DNA of 64,000 nt from contig CM049410.1 in assembly GCA_026929865.2 (NCBI GenBank), forward strand, positions 7,492,501 to 7,556,500, read 5' to 3'. Positions 11,089-21,358 of this stretch are shown here, piece after piece; position 1 is the first letter of the stretch; each line of letters starts with the position of its first letter. The stretch is from Hyperoplus lanceolatus. Taxonomy: Eukaryota > Chordata > Actinopteri > Uranoscopiformes > Ammodytidae. The notes beneath the pieces were generated by a model, which saw nothing but the letters and a program-made list of their open reading frames with translations, ran no database searches and was not told where the DNA came from. Position numbers and translations under genes: made by a program.

Positions 11089-11345
11089 GAATCTGAATTT
11101 TTTCTACTTGAATTTCAATTTTTTCTACTTGAATTTGAAAACTTGAATTTTTAACTTGTATTAACTGATTCAGATTCAAGTAGAGAAAATTCAAATTCAA
11201 GTAGAAAAAATTCAGATTCAAGTATAATTAATTCAAATTCAAATGGATAATTCATATTCAAGTGTATAAATTCGAATTCAAGTATCAATAATTCAAATGC
11301 AGGTTGATCAATTCATATTCAAGTCGATCAATTCAAATTCAAGTT
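11089..11345. repeat. AT-rich inverted and tandem repeat
   Basis: The left arm 11,089-11,141 and right arm about 11,170-11,222 are near-perfect reverse complements built from CTACTTGAATTT and AAATTCAAGTAG units, able to fold into a roughly 50-bp stem with a loop of about 28. From 11,223 to 11,345 the same AATTCAAATTCAAG word repeats in one direction only. It ends about 30 bases before the ATG at 11,374. Confidence 0.8.
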
Positions 11346-11373
11346 CTACTGACACAAATCTCTGCCCATAGCC

Positions 11374-12216
11374 ATGCTTGACAAAGTGTTTCACGAAAGT
11401 AAGGAGAACATGTCGGAGTCGTCAGCACGGTCAGCACCCCAAACCAGGTCTCTGAAAAATAAGAGGGTGAGGTCCGAACTGGAAGATGACTCTTCTGGTA
11501 AGTTTAAGAATGTAATGCTATAGTAACGTTAGCTGGTTCTAGCTTGCTAGTTGTTTGCCTAGCTTATATTACTTTCTTTCAGAAGCTTTGGTGAGCTTCT
11601 TTTTTGAGCTAACGTTTAGCTTACACTATCATAGGAACTGCAACCAAACGTAGGCTATCTATTAACAGTTGTGTCATGCTAGCTTGTCAGGAAGGGGCAA
11701 AGTAATGCTGAATGGTTATTTCTGTGCTGACCCAGATGCTGCCCAAATTGTCCTAACTGCCAAACTGGGTCTACAGAAATATAAACATGAGCTGGCCAGG
11801 TATAAATTAGAATGCCAGGATGTAAAAATAAAAGACCTGACAACGGAGAGAGATTTCTTGAAGGGACAACTATCTGAATGAAAGAAAATATTTACTTTTT
11901 TCCAACAATTGTCACCATTACAGACTAAATTTACTTTGATACTGCACCCCTTTTTGCAGATTCCATGTCCAAATCGCTTAAATGCTTAGTATAACCTGTC
12001 TGCTATCTGTCTAATTGTGATCAATGTTTCTTTGTGTTGTCTTTACACAGTAACAAGAAAGACCAGCCTGACTCAACCTTCCCCTGGGGCTCAAATCCGT
12101 TGTCGTCTGACTCCTCTGACTCCTCCTCAGACGATGGGAAGAGGAAGAGGAAGTATAACAGAAGTCAGCATTATACTGTTGCAGAGGGGGCCAGCAGAAG
12201 AAGGCTTTTTTTTTTA
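11374..12216 (+). pseudogene. CCDC106-like coding fragments, 3' end truncated
   Basis: Exon 1 (11,374-11,497) encodes an N-terminus ending SELEDDSS before a GTAAGT donor. Exon 2 starts at 11,687 after TTGTCAG and joins in frame. It carries DPDAAQIVLTAKLGLQKYK and ends TTERDFLKGQLSE with a TGA at 11,879-11,881. A third coding block after an acceptor near 12,050 reads NKKDQPDSTFPWGSNPLSS, SDSSDSSSDDGKRKRKYNR and then TVAEGASRRR. The coiled-coil ERDFLK-QLS core followed by an acidic Ser and basic tail resembles CCDC106 and its multi-copy fish relatives. No donor leads from exon 2 to the third block, and a hAT insertion begins at 12,252, so I read it as a decayed or transposon-carried copy. Confidence 0.45.
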
Positions 12217-12251
12217 AATGATCTATTTTTGAATTGTATTACTTGATTTTA

Positions 12252-14212
12252 GGTAACACTTTACAATAAGGTACACAAAATTGTAGTAGCTACTACATAC
12301 CTACTACATAGTTTTTTTTTTTTTGCGCTACCTATGTGTTAGGTAGCACAAAAAAAAAACCCTATGTGTTACCTACTACATAGTTTTTTTTTTGTGCTAC
12401 CTATGTGTTAGGTAGCACAAAAAAAAACCCCTATGTGTTACCTACTACATAGTTTTTTTTTGCCGCACCTATGTGTTAGGTAGCACAAAAAAAAACCCTA
12501 TGTGTTAGGTAGCACATAGGGTTTTTTTTTGTGCTACCTATGTGTTAGGTAGCACAAAAAAAAACCCTATGTGTTACCTACTACATAGTTTTTTTTTTTT
12601 GCACTACCTATGTGTTAGGTAGCACAAAAAAAACCCCTGTGTTAGGTAGCACATAGGGTTTTTTTTTTGCGCTACCTATGTGTTAGGTAGCAAAAAAAAA
12701 CCCTATGTGTTACCTACTACATAGTTTTTTTTTGCGCTACCTATGTGTTAGGTAGCACAAAAAAAAACTATGTAGTAGGTAACACATAGGGGTTTTTTTT
12801 TTGTGCTACCTAACACATAGGTAGCGCAAAAAAAACTATGTAGTAGGTAACACATAGGGTTTTTTTTTGTGCTACCTAACACATAGGTAAAAAAAAAAAA
12901 CTATGTAGTAGGTAACACATAGGGTTTTTTTTTTGTGCTAACTAACACATAGGTAGCGCAAAAAAAAAAATATGTAGTAGGTAACACATAGGGTTTTTTT
13001 TTTGTGCTACCTAACACATAGGTAGCGCAAAAAAAACTATGTAGTAGGTAACACATAGGGGTTTTTTTTTGTGCTAACTAACACATAGGTAGCACAAAAA
13101 AAAAACTATGTGCTACCTAACACATAGGGTTTTTTTTTTGTGCTACCTAACACATAGGTAGCGCAAAAAAAAAATGTAGTAGGTAACACATAGGGGTTTT
13201 TTTTTTGTGCTACCTAACACATAGGTAGCGCAAAAAAAAAACTATGTAGTAGGTAACACATAGGGTTTTTTTTTGTGCTACCTAACACATAGGTAGCGCA
13301 AAAAAAACTATGTAGTAGGTAACACATAGGGGTTTTTTTTTTGTGCTACCTAACACATAGGTAGCGCAAAAAAAAATATGTAGTAGGTAACACATAGGGG
13401 TTTTTTTTTGTGCTACCTAACACATAGGTAGCGCAAAAAAAAACTATGTAGTAGGTAACACATAGGGGTTTTTTTGTGCTAACTAACACATAGGTAGCAC
13501 AAAAAAAAAAACCCTATGTGCTACCTAACACATAGGGTTTTTTTTTTGTGCTACCTAACACATAGGTAGCGCAAAAAAAAAACTATGTAGTAGGTAACAC
13601 ATAGGGGTTTTTTTTTTGTGCTACCTAACACATAGGTAGCGCAAAAAAAAAAAACTATGTAGTAGGTAACACATAGGGTTTTTTTTTGTGCTACCTAACA
13701 CATAGGTAGCACAAAAAAAAACCCTATGTGCTACCTAACACATAGGGTTTTTTTTTGTTTGTGCTACCTAACACATAGGTAGCGCAAAAAAAAACAACTA
13801 TGTAGTAGGTAACACATAGGGTTTTTTTCTGTGCTACCTAACACATAGGTAGCGCAAAAAAAAAAAACTATGTAGTAGGTAACACATAGGGTTTTTTTTT
13901 GTGCTACCTAACACATAGGTAGCACAAAAAAAAAAACCCCTATGTGCTACCTAACACATAGGGGTTTTTTTTTTTGTGCTACCTAACACATAGGTAGCGC
14001 AAAAAAAAACTATGTAGTAGGTAACACATAGGGTTTTTTTTTGTGCTACCTAACACATAGGTAGCACAAAAAAAAAAAACTATGTAGTAGGTAACACATA
14101 GGTGTTTTTTTTTTGTGCTACCTAACACATAGGTAGCGCAAAAAAAAAAAAACTATGTAGTAGGTATGTAGTAGCTACTACAATTTTGTGTACCTTATTG
14201 TAAAGTGTTACC
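12252..14212. mobile_element. 1.96-kb hAT-like element filled with palindromic units
   Basis: TGATTTTA stands directly before (12,244-12,251) and after (14,213-14,220), an 8-base target duplication. Long terminal inverted repeats start GGTAACACTTTACAATAAGG and run about 60 bases into CTACTACATAG. Between them lies an array of roughly 68-base units. Each unit holds the palindrome GCTACCTAACACATAGGTAGC, a poly-A or poly-T run, and CTATGTAGTAGGTAACACATA. Units before about 12,765 run in one orientation and those after in the other, so the whole element is also an asymmetric inverted repeat. No protein is encoded. Target length points to hAT. A fragment of the family recurs at 63,041-63,151. Confidence 0.9.
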
Positions 14213-14274
14213 TGATTTTATTTCAATACATTTTAAACTTTTAAGACTGACCAATTTTCTTACTATTTTTTTGA

Positions 14275-14352
14275 CACAATCGGGGAACGGTGGGACTTGA
14301 AAATATTCCCACCTCCAAAGTGGGGAATGACAAAACAAGTTTGAGAACCACT
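14275..14352. mobile_element. hAT-type terminal fragment
   Basis: The sequence ends TTTGAGAACCACTG, the complement of CAGTGGTTCTCAAA, a common hAT end. A similar end occurs at about 47,680-47,740 (AATTGAGAACCACTGGG). No partner end or target duplication was found. Confidence 0.45.
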
Positions 14353-14904
14353 GGGTTAGCATCTATATAGTTGTATGTGGTTTTCTGCTCGTCCTATCTG
14401 CAACAGTATAATGCTGACTTCTGATACAGCAACGTCTCGCCCAAATTCCTCTAGTGAGGATTGCCATCTCCATAAGGTTACAGATTCAATATGCAGAAGC
14501 AACTCATACAACCCCACGTCGTTTTATATTGTTTTACCTACAACAGAGTTTTTTTTTTATTATTGTTTGATGGAAGTTTTTTTTGCTCTACTCGTTTAAT
14601 TGTTCTTATTCATTTAATATTTTTAATTAATAGTCTTAATCATTGGACACTTGAATTGATGTCAGGCAGCATTTTTATTTTACAAAGGTATTTATTTTTT
14701 TACATTTAGTAAAATGTTGTTCATGGAAGTTCTGGGAAACAAACAAACATGTTTACAATTGCACAGTTGTTAAGTGTTTTTTTTTCTTTAAAAGTAAGTT
14801 TTTGTGCTTCACCTCTGTAACATTGTATTTACATGTAGTTTTTTTTTAATTCACATTGTATCCACCTTGACAAGATATAGTACTTATTAACTGTTAAAAA
14901 GTGT

Positions 14905-15549
14905 ATGTTAAAGGATTTATTAACCTTAATAAGCACTGTTCTCGCTTTAGATCCAGTACCTTCAAAATGCATTATTACCTGTTTAATAAAGGACTTATTA
15001 ACCTTAATAAACATTGTTCTCGCTTTAGATCAGGTACCTTCAAAATGCATTATTACCTGTTTAATAAAGGACTTATTGGCCTTAATAAGCATTGTTCTTA
15101 GAGCATAGAAATGCATTATTACCTATTTAATAAAGGACTTATTAACCTTAATAAGCATCGTTCTTAGAACATAGTTAACTGCTAATAAACAAATAATAAA
15201 GGTGTGTTCACCTTCATAAAGCAACAAACAATGCTTAGTAAAGGTTTAACTATGACATAATAGGTAAGTTAGTAAGACTCAATACATGGGTTTGTAACGC
15301 TTTTATTAACAGCTATCAGAATCTCATGAGACTTGCATTAATGCTATTAAGCAATCAATAAATAGTTAAGAAGTTTCTCATAAGTGCTTATAAAGGTCTT
15401 ATAATCACACAGTAAACATGTTTATTGTGTTATTATTAACACTTAAATATTGTCTTATTAACACAAACTGATGTTAATAAGCATCTTATAAGGTCCTTAT
15501 TACCTATTAACTAAGGCTTATAACAAGAACCTTAATATAAAGCGTTACC
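14905..15549. repeat. 79-bp tandem repeat ending in a hAT-like terminal repeat
   Basis: Between about 14,905 and 15,170 a unit of about 79 bases repeats three to four times (GGACTTATTAACCTTAATAA, ATGCATTATTACCTGTTTAA). The following AT-rich sequence ends CTTAATATAAAGCGTTACC at 15,549. That is the same type of end as the GGTAACACTTTACAATAAGG element upstream but a different family. The left end is not seen. Confidence 0.65.
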
Positions 15550-15799
15550 ACATTTTTTAATTGGCTGAAAAAATTTAAAGACATTTCCCCTGCCCTGGCA
15601 AGTGCCGGAATCGAGTGCAGAGTGGAGTACCGGCAGCATATGCGCCGGCGTTACTAATTGTTGAAATAGTGGTAATATTTCCACATTCATTGATAAAATA
15701 ACAGGAGATGGCCGTTTTAGAAGGGGGATGATTTTGCAATATTTATTTCCAAGGGGGATGGCATCCCCCCTCAACTCGAGTACTGGCTGTACATACTGT

Positions 15800-16256
15800 A
15801 GTATACGCTCATCTTCTCCTTGTGCCATGCTGCAGCTTATACAGTTTAAAGTGTTACATAGAGTCCATTTTAGCAAATCCAGATTATCTGAAATGTATCC
15901 AAATGTTGTGGACCAATGTGACAGATGCCACGCCTCCTCTTGTAACTTGAGTCATATGTTTTTTTACTGTCCCAGACTAAACAGATTCTGGAATGACTTT
16001 TTGTATGACCATGACAAAGGTTCTAGGAGCCCAAATTAAAACAGACCCCTTTATTGCAATATTTGGAACCCCATCTCAACAACCCCATATCACAGCCTTA
16101 CAATCAGAAACATTAGCCTTGACTTCCCTTCTGGCAAGATGCCGTATTTTACTCATGTGGAAATCCCCTAATCCCCCATCAATTCAGATCTGGCTCCAAG
16201 ATGTTATGTTTTCTTTTAAATTCGATAAAATTAAATTGAGGGCCCACTCACACTAG
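15800..16256 (+). pseudogene. L1/Tx1-like LINE ORF2 C-terminus
   Basis: Plus-strand translation gives LIQFKVLHRVHFSK, then the knuckle CDRCHASSCNLSHMFFYC. After a frameshift near 16,020 it gives LLARCRILLMWKSPNPPSIQ and ends with a TAG at 16,254-16,256. This is the normal C-terminus of fish L1/Tx1 ORF2. The window's first 60 bases are a second copy of its end. Confidence 0.8.
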
Positions 16257-16383
16257 GGCCGTTCCATTTATGTTTCTAAACATTTTTGTATGAAAACCCA
16301 TTTCTTTATTTTTTTATGATGTATTTTGATTTCATTTGAACTCAGAGACAGTTGTTCCTTGTGTTTGTTCTTGTTGCCATTAA

Positions 16384-17009
16384 GACTGTCCACAATAAAA
16401 GGCCACCCTGAAATGTGCAGTTTTGTCTCACAGCAAAATGCCACAAGCATTGAGGGAGCGTGCAATTGGCATGCTGACAGCAGGAATGTCAACCAGATCT
16501 GTTGCTCGTGCATTGAATGTTCATTTCTCCACCATAAGCCGTCTCCAAAGGTGTTTCAGAACTTTGCACAGCCATTGAAGAGGAGTGGACCAACATTCCA
16601 CAGGCCACAATTGACAATCTGATAAACTCTATGCGAAGAAGATTTGTTGCACTGCATGAGGCAAATGGTGGTCACACCAGATACTGACTGGTTCTGAGTC
16701 CCCAGACCCACAATAAAGCAAAAAAAATGCACATTTCAGAGTGGCCTTTTATTGTGGACAGTCTAAGGCACACCTGTGCACTAATCATGATGTCAGATCA
16801 GCATCTTGATGTGGCACACCTGTGAGGTGGGATGGATTATCTCAGCAAAGCAGAAGTGCTCACTATCACACATTTAGACAGATTTGTGAACAATGTTTGA
16901 GAGAAATGGTAATATTGTGTATCTGGAATGAATTTTAGATCTTTAAGTCCATCTCATGAAAAATGGGAGCAAAAACAAAAGTGTTGCGTTTATATTTTTG
17001 TTGAGTGTA
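16384..17009. mobile_element. Truncated Tc1-like transposon with internal inverted pair
   Basis: The right end reads GCGTTTATATTTTTGTTGAG then TG before TA, a terminal repeat common in fish Tc1-type elements. From 16,438 a plus-strand reading MPQALRERAIGMLTAGMSTR then SVARALNVHFSTISRLQRCF looks like the N-terminal helix-turn-helix of a Tc1-type transposase, then breaks. The expected left end is absent. Instead GACTGTCCACAATAAAAGG (16,384) and its complement (16,746-16,764) bracket the transposase piece as a second inverted pair. Confidence 0.7.
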
Positions 17010-17231
17010 TATAGGCAACTGATTGTAAGTTTGAGTGCATTGTGCAGTATGGATGGCAGTTTGCAAGGTACCATAATATCAGATTGTACAGGTAACACCT
17101 GTACAGCTCGATTCTTCTTTAGGATTTAACACTTAATTAATTAACACATTTTCTGTTTCATTTCACTTAACAAAACACATGGAATTAGTTTGTGGTTATC
17201 TTTACACAATACACTAAGGAATGTTGCCCAG

Positions 17232-18004
17232 GGGCCTATCCGAATAGTCCAATCTCCTAACCTATAAGCCTCCTTTCCTATACCTTAACCCCTAAACGTC
17301 ATCGGGGTTAAGGAGAGATGAAAGGTGCTTCCTATCGAACATAGGAAAAGACGGCACTGTTTCAAAAGAATTCGACTCCACTTTTCCTAACCGACGTCAT
17401 TGCGCGACGGCGAGTATTGCTGACGTGAGTCACTAGCGTGAAACTACACTATAGCCTATTCTCGAAAATTGACTACAACAAGCGCTCGTTTGATCCATGC
17501 ATTCTTTTCATATTGATTTTAATCAGGTTGTCGCCAGTAACTTCATTAAATGTGAAGTTGGTATTTTATTTTCTTATGGTGTAAATTATGTTCTACGAAA
17601 ATAACTATTACGACGTTGGTCTTTTATGAGTTCTTTATTATCTTTAGCCTGTGTGTGTGTGTGTGGGGGGGGGGGGGTATTTTGTTTTAGCCGAGTTAAA
17701 TCTTCCTCTCTTCTGTTTTACCTCTCGTTCGTATTCGTGTAGAGTCAGTAAACTCCGGCGGTGGCCTGTTGCTTTAAATCTTGCCGCCGTAAAGGATTAT
17801 GGGATACCACTATCTCCTTTCCTTTCGCATAGGTTGGTCCGGAGTAACCTATGCTAAAGGAGGGTTAAAGGATGAATCGAGGCTCCTTTCCTATGCCTTT
17901 CCTAAGCATTTTGAGAATTCGGATCACCTATCCGCCAAGTACTTCCGGGTCATCTCGATAGGAAAGGAAATTTCGTATGTTAAAAATACTATTCGGATAG
18001 GCCC
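17232..18004 (+). mobile_element. Harbinger-like short element, copy A
   Basis: Starts GGGCCTATCCGAATAG and ends CTATTCGGATAGGCCC. It contains the same body as three other copies in the window (18,172-19,857, 18,808-19,652 and, reversed, 53,374-54,261), including ACCCCTAAACGTCATCGGGG, GTGTGTGTG/G-run sequence and AAGGATTATGGGATACCAC. Flanking triplets (CAG, CTA) do not match, so the target duplication has decayed. No transposase. Non-autonomous. Confidence 0.8.
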
Positions 18005-18171
18005 CTACTCTATAGCCAACTTCTACAAAGTACCTTACTGATAATAACCTTTAACAGTGTAAAATTAGCCATCACTGATAGCAGCCAAATGTACTGTCTA
18101 ATATATTTCTTTGTTTACCTGCTTCCTACGGGCACTGCACTAGTACATTTAACATGGCAATACAAATGTTG

Positions 18172-19857
18172 GGGCCTATCCGAAAAGTCCAATCTCCTAA
18201 CCTATAAGCCTCCTTTCCTATACCTTAACCCCTAAACGTCATCGGGGTTAAGGAGAGATGAAAGGTGCTTCCTATCGAACATAGGAAAGGACAGCGCTGT
18301 TTCAAATGAATTCGACTCCACTTTTCCTAACTGACGTCATTGCGCGACGGCGAGTATTGCTGACGTGAGTCAGCGTGAAACTACACTATTCTCCGAAAAT
18401 GTACTACAACAAGCGCTCGTTTGATCCATGCGTTCTTTTCATATTGATTTTAATCAGGTTGTTGCCAACAGAGTGAGAATCACTCCCATATATCCCAATT
18501 CACATGTGGAATAAAAAGAGGCTACACTTATGTTGATGTTGAAATTAACTGCCCCCAGTAACTTCATTAAATGTGAAGTTGGTATTTTATTTTATTATGG
18601 TGTAAATTATGTGCTACGAAAATAACTATTATGATGTTGGTCTTTTATGTATCTTAATGGGGGAGGGGAGGGGGGTATTTTGTTTTAGCCGAGTTAAATC
18701 TTCCTCTCTACTCTTCTCCTCTCCTCTCTTCTGTTTTACCTGTGTAGAGTCGGTAAACTCTGGCGGTGGCCTGTTGCTTTAAATCTTGCTGCCGTAAAGG
18801 ATTCTGGGGGCCTATCCGAAAAGTCCAATCTCCTTACCTATAAGCCTCCTTTCCTATGCCTTAACCCCTAAACGTCATCGGGGTTAAGGAGAGATGAAAG
18901 GTGCTTCCTATCGAACATAGGAAAGGACAGCGTTGTTTCAAATGAATTCGACTCCACCTTTCCTAACCGACGTCATTGCGCGACGGCGAGTATTGCTGAC
19001 GTGAGTCGCGTGAAACTACACTATTCTCCGAAAATTGACTTCAACAAGCGCTCGTTTGATCCATGCGTTCTTTTCATATTGATTGTAATCAGGTTGTCGC
19101 CAACAGAGTGAGAATCACTCCCATATATCCCAATTCACATGTGGAATAAAAAGAGGCTACACTTAGCCTATGTTGATGTTGAAATTAACTGCCCCCAGTA
19201 ACTTCATTAAATGTGAAGTTGGTATTTTATTTTCTTATGGTGTAAATGATGTGCTACGAAAATAACTAAATTATGATGTTGGTCTTTTATGAGTTCTTTA
19301 TTATCTTAATGGGGGGGGGGTATTTTGTTTTAGCTGAGTTAAATCTTCCTCTCTTCTCCTCTCCTCTCTTCTGTTTTGCCTCTCGTTCGTATTCGTGTAG
19401 AGTCGGTAAACTCCGGCGGTGGCTTGTTGCTTTAAATATTGCCGCCGTAAAGGATTATGGGATACCACTATCTACGTTCCTTTAGCAAAGGTTGGTCAGG
19501 AGTAACCTATGCTAAAGGAGGGTTAAAGGATGAATCGAGGCTCCTTTCCTATGCATTTTGGTTATTCGGATTCACCTATCTGCCGAGCACTTCCGGGTCA
19601 TCTCGATAGGAAAGGAAATTTCCTATGCAAAAAAGAGTTTTCGGATAGGCCCCCGGATACCACTATCTCCTTTCCTTTAGCATAGGTTGGTCCGGAGTAA
19701 CCTATGCTAAAGGAGTGTTAAAGGATGAATCGAGGCTCCTTTCCTATGCCTTTCCTAAGCATTTTGAGAATTCGGATCACCTATCCGCCGAGTACTTCCG
19801 GTTCATCTCGATAGGAAAGGAAATTTCCTATGCAAAAAATACTATTCGGATAGGCCC
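18172..19857 (+). mobile_element. Harbinger-like short element, copy B, interrupted by copy C
   Basis: TTG precedes GGGCCTATCCGAAAAG (TTG at 18,169-18,171) and follows GGATAGGCCC (19,858-19,860). Copy 1 of the duplicated segment has the uninterrupted site AATTTTGGCC, so the target duplication is 3 bases, as expected for PIF/Harbinger. Another member (18,808-19,652) sits inside it, splitting the body at AAGGATTCTGG and GGATACCACT. The insertion lies about 160 bases upstream of gene copy 2. Confidence 0.85.
18808..19652 (+). mobile_element. Harbinger-like short element, copy C nested in copy B
   Basis: Complete 845-base member with ends GGGCCTATCC and GGATAGGCCC, inserted in the same orientation into its own family. 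The flanking triplets are TGG and roughly CCG, so the duplication is imperfect. Body words match copy A. Confidence 0.8.
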
Positions 19858-19939
19858 TTGGCCTCAGTAATTGCTGTGATTTAAGCCACCAACTGAGTCA
19901 TGCACCAGCAGCTGCCCATTGTTAACTCATTAAGCTCTG

Positions 19940-19973
19940 ATTGGTCATGGCTGGTCTCTGGCAACATTTATAA
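19940..19973 (+). promoter_or_regulatory. CCAAT box and TATA box, secreted gene copy 2
   Basis: GATTGG (about 19,939-19,944) and ATTTATAAC (TTATAA at 19,968-19,973) are conserved with copy 1. The ATG is at 20,014, two bases further from the TATA box because of a CA insertion after CCCATCA. Confidence 0.65.
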
Positions 19974-20013
19974 CCCATCACATTTGCCATGTTCATCAGT
20001 GGTGCCCTTCACA

Positions 20014-21011
20014 ATGAAGACTGCACACTTCTTTTCAGGGTGAGTAGCTGCCATGCTTTAAGTTGCCTTTTGGTTGGTGTTTGGGAAACTATTGTTGACA
20101 CTTTTTTCTTCTTTGAAATTGTTTCAGGGCCTCCCTCTTTGCTTTGCTGATTGTGGATGTGTGCTGCTTCCCTGTTGAACAAGGTAATGTTTCATCCAAT
20201 CAAGTTAACCATGGCATGTTTCTGTTGACTTCTTCCCTGATTAAACTTGCATTATTTTGTACCCAGGATCTAATCCAAGTGATTCATATGGTGGTGGTTA
20301 TGCCAAATCTGATGTTGGCTCTGAACAAGCTGCATCTTCTGGCTACCCTTCTCCTGAAGTTAAGTCTTGCAGTGTTCCCTCCAGCCACACAGCTGGGTTT
20401 TTTGGGGATTTCAAAATTAAACTCCAATTTTGGCCTCAGTCTATGTTTATGATAACAAATATGGGCATGAACAGTAATTCCTTGGATGAGTTTATTATAG
20501 TAACCTACTCTGAATTTCTGTTTCTTTAGGTTTCCAATGGCTTGTTGCTCCTCCAAGTCCTGCCTCTGGAGGTGAGAAAATGTCATTAGGTCACATGAAG
20601 CCAGCTGGACCAATGTACCAGGCAGGAGAGTTGTCCACTTATGCAAACATCATTGAGGCTGGCGACTCCCAGAAGGAGACAGAGGAGCATGGCTACATGC
20701 ACCCACCACCCAAAATGGAAGAGCTGGCTGTACACCAAGTCATCAGCCATCAACAACCACAGTCTGGCAAGGCTTTTTACCCTCCCTACGACTATATGTT
20801 CCTGACTGGCCAGTATCCTCCAGGCATCGTCACTCTATACACGAGTAGCCATGAGCAGGGGTCGGACAACTGGCACGACGTTCATTATGTGAGGGACTAC
20901 GTACGTCATCATGGTCCTGTACAGCAGACCATGGCCTACAGTGATGACTTTTCGTCCCCCCAGAGCTTTTCCTCATGGCCGTTTGTCAAGGGTCCTGCTG
21001 GCCTTATATGA
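20014..21011 (+). CDS. Unrecognised secreted protein, copy 2 (rearranged)
   Basis: Exons 1 and 2 (20,014-20,039 and 20,128-20,183) encode the same signal peptide as copy 1. The last exon (20,530-21,011) encodes the same Cys-free Tyr/His-rich tail. Between them, one block from 20,267 begins like copy 1 exon 3 and ends like copy 1's second exon-3-like block. I find no donor for it in phase, so the likely product skips it: exons 1, 2 and last join in frame to 187 residues. The C-terminus differs: copy 1 stops after SSPQSFS, while copy 2 reads on through SWPFVKGPAGLI. It may still be functional, or it may be a young pseudogene with intact ends. Function unknown. Confidence 0.6.
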
Positions 21012-21043
21012 GATGATGCACAGGTTAGTTTACCTGAGTCTTA

Positions 21044-21358
21044 AGGCTGTTGCATACTCCGCGAGAAGAAAGAACAAAGTTCTCGGTGACAGAGCTGCGA
21101 TAAGAAAACACACGGGCCGAACTTTCTTCTCGCAGCTTGTCCGAGAACTATTGTGTGATTGGTCAGTCTGAAGTCAATGAGGAAAGCGAAGTGAAATCAG
21201 CTGGCGCTACTGAGTAAATTACCATGGTAACAATGCGCAGCGGTGAGGAGTTCGGCAGTTGAGTTCTCGTGAAGTATGTAATGTCAGACCAGAAAGAACT
21301 TCTCGCAGCTCTGTCACGAGAACTTTGTTCTTTCTTCTCGCGGAGTATGTAACAGTCT
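21044..21358. mobile_element. 315-bp Harbinger-type element with TTA target duplication
   Basis: TTA stands at 21,041-21,043 and 21,359-21,361; copy 1 reads GAGTCTTACTATAG uninterrupted. The inverted ends are long, over 45 bases and nearly perfect (left GTTGCATACTCCGCGAGAAG, right complement GTTACATACTCCGCGAGAAG). The TTA duplication is the standard PIF/Harbinger target. It lies in the 3' region of gene copy 2, between stop and poly(A) signal, and may be transcribed as a strong hairpin. Confidence 0.85.

Noticed and set aside
12290-14170. Regularly spaced palindromes resembling a CRISPR array
   Set aside because: The spacers are the same sequence each time, the genome is vertebrate, and the whole array lies within terminal inverted repeats and an 8-base target duplication.
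14901-15108. Repeat protein reading on the plus strand
   Set aside because: It is a by-product of the 79-bp tandem repeat, open in two frames at once.
16355-16383. 28-base match to 4,086-4,113 as a shared LINE end
   Set aside because: The 4.1 kb copy is the start of ORF2 on the minus strand. The match is too short to decide whether the 16.4 kb copy is a LINE 5' fragment or chance.
17651-18041. Open frames such as a [17 protein letters not shown] reading, repeated at 19,273 and 53,521
   Set aside because: They are translations of the same non-coding Harbinger-like element, running through its G-run and lacking any domain.
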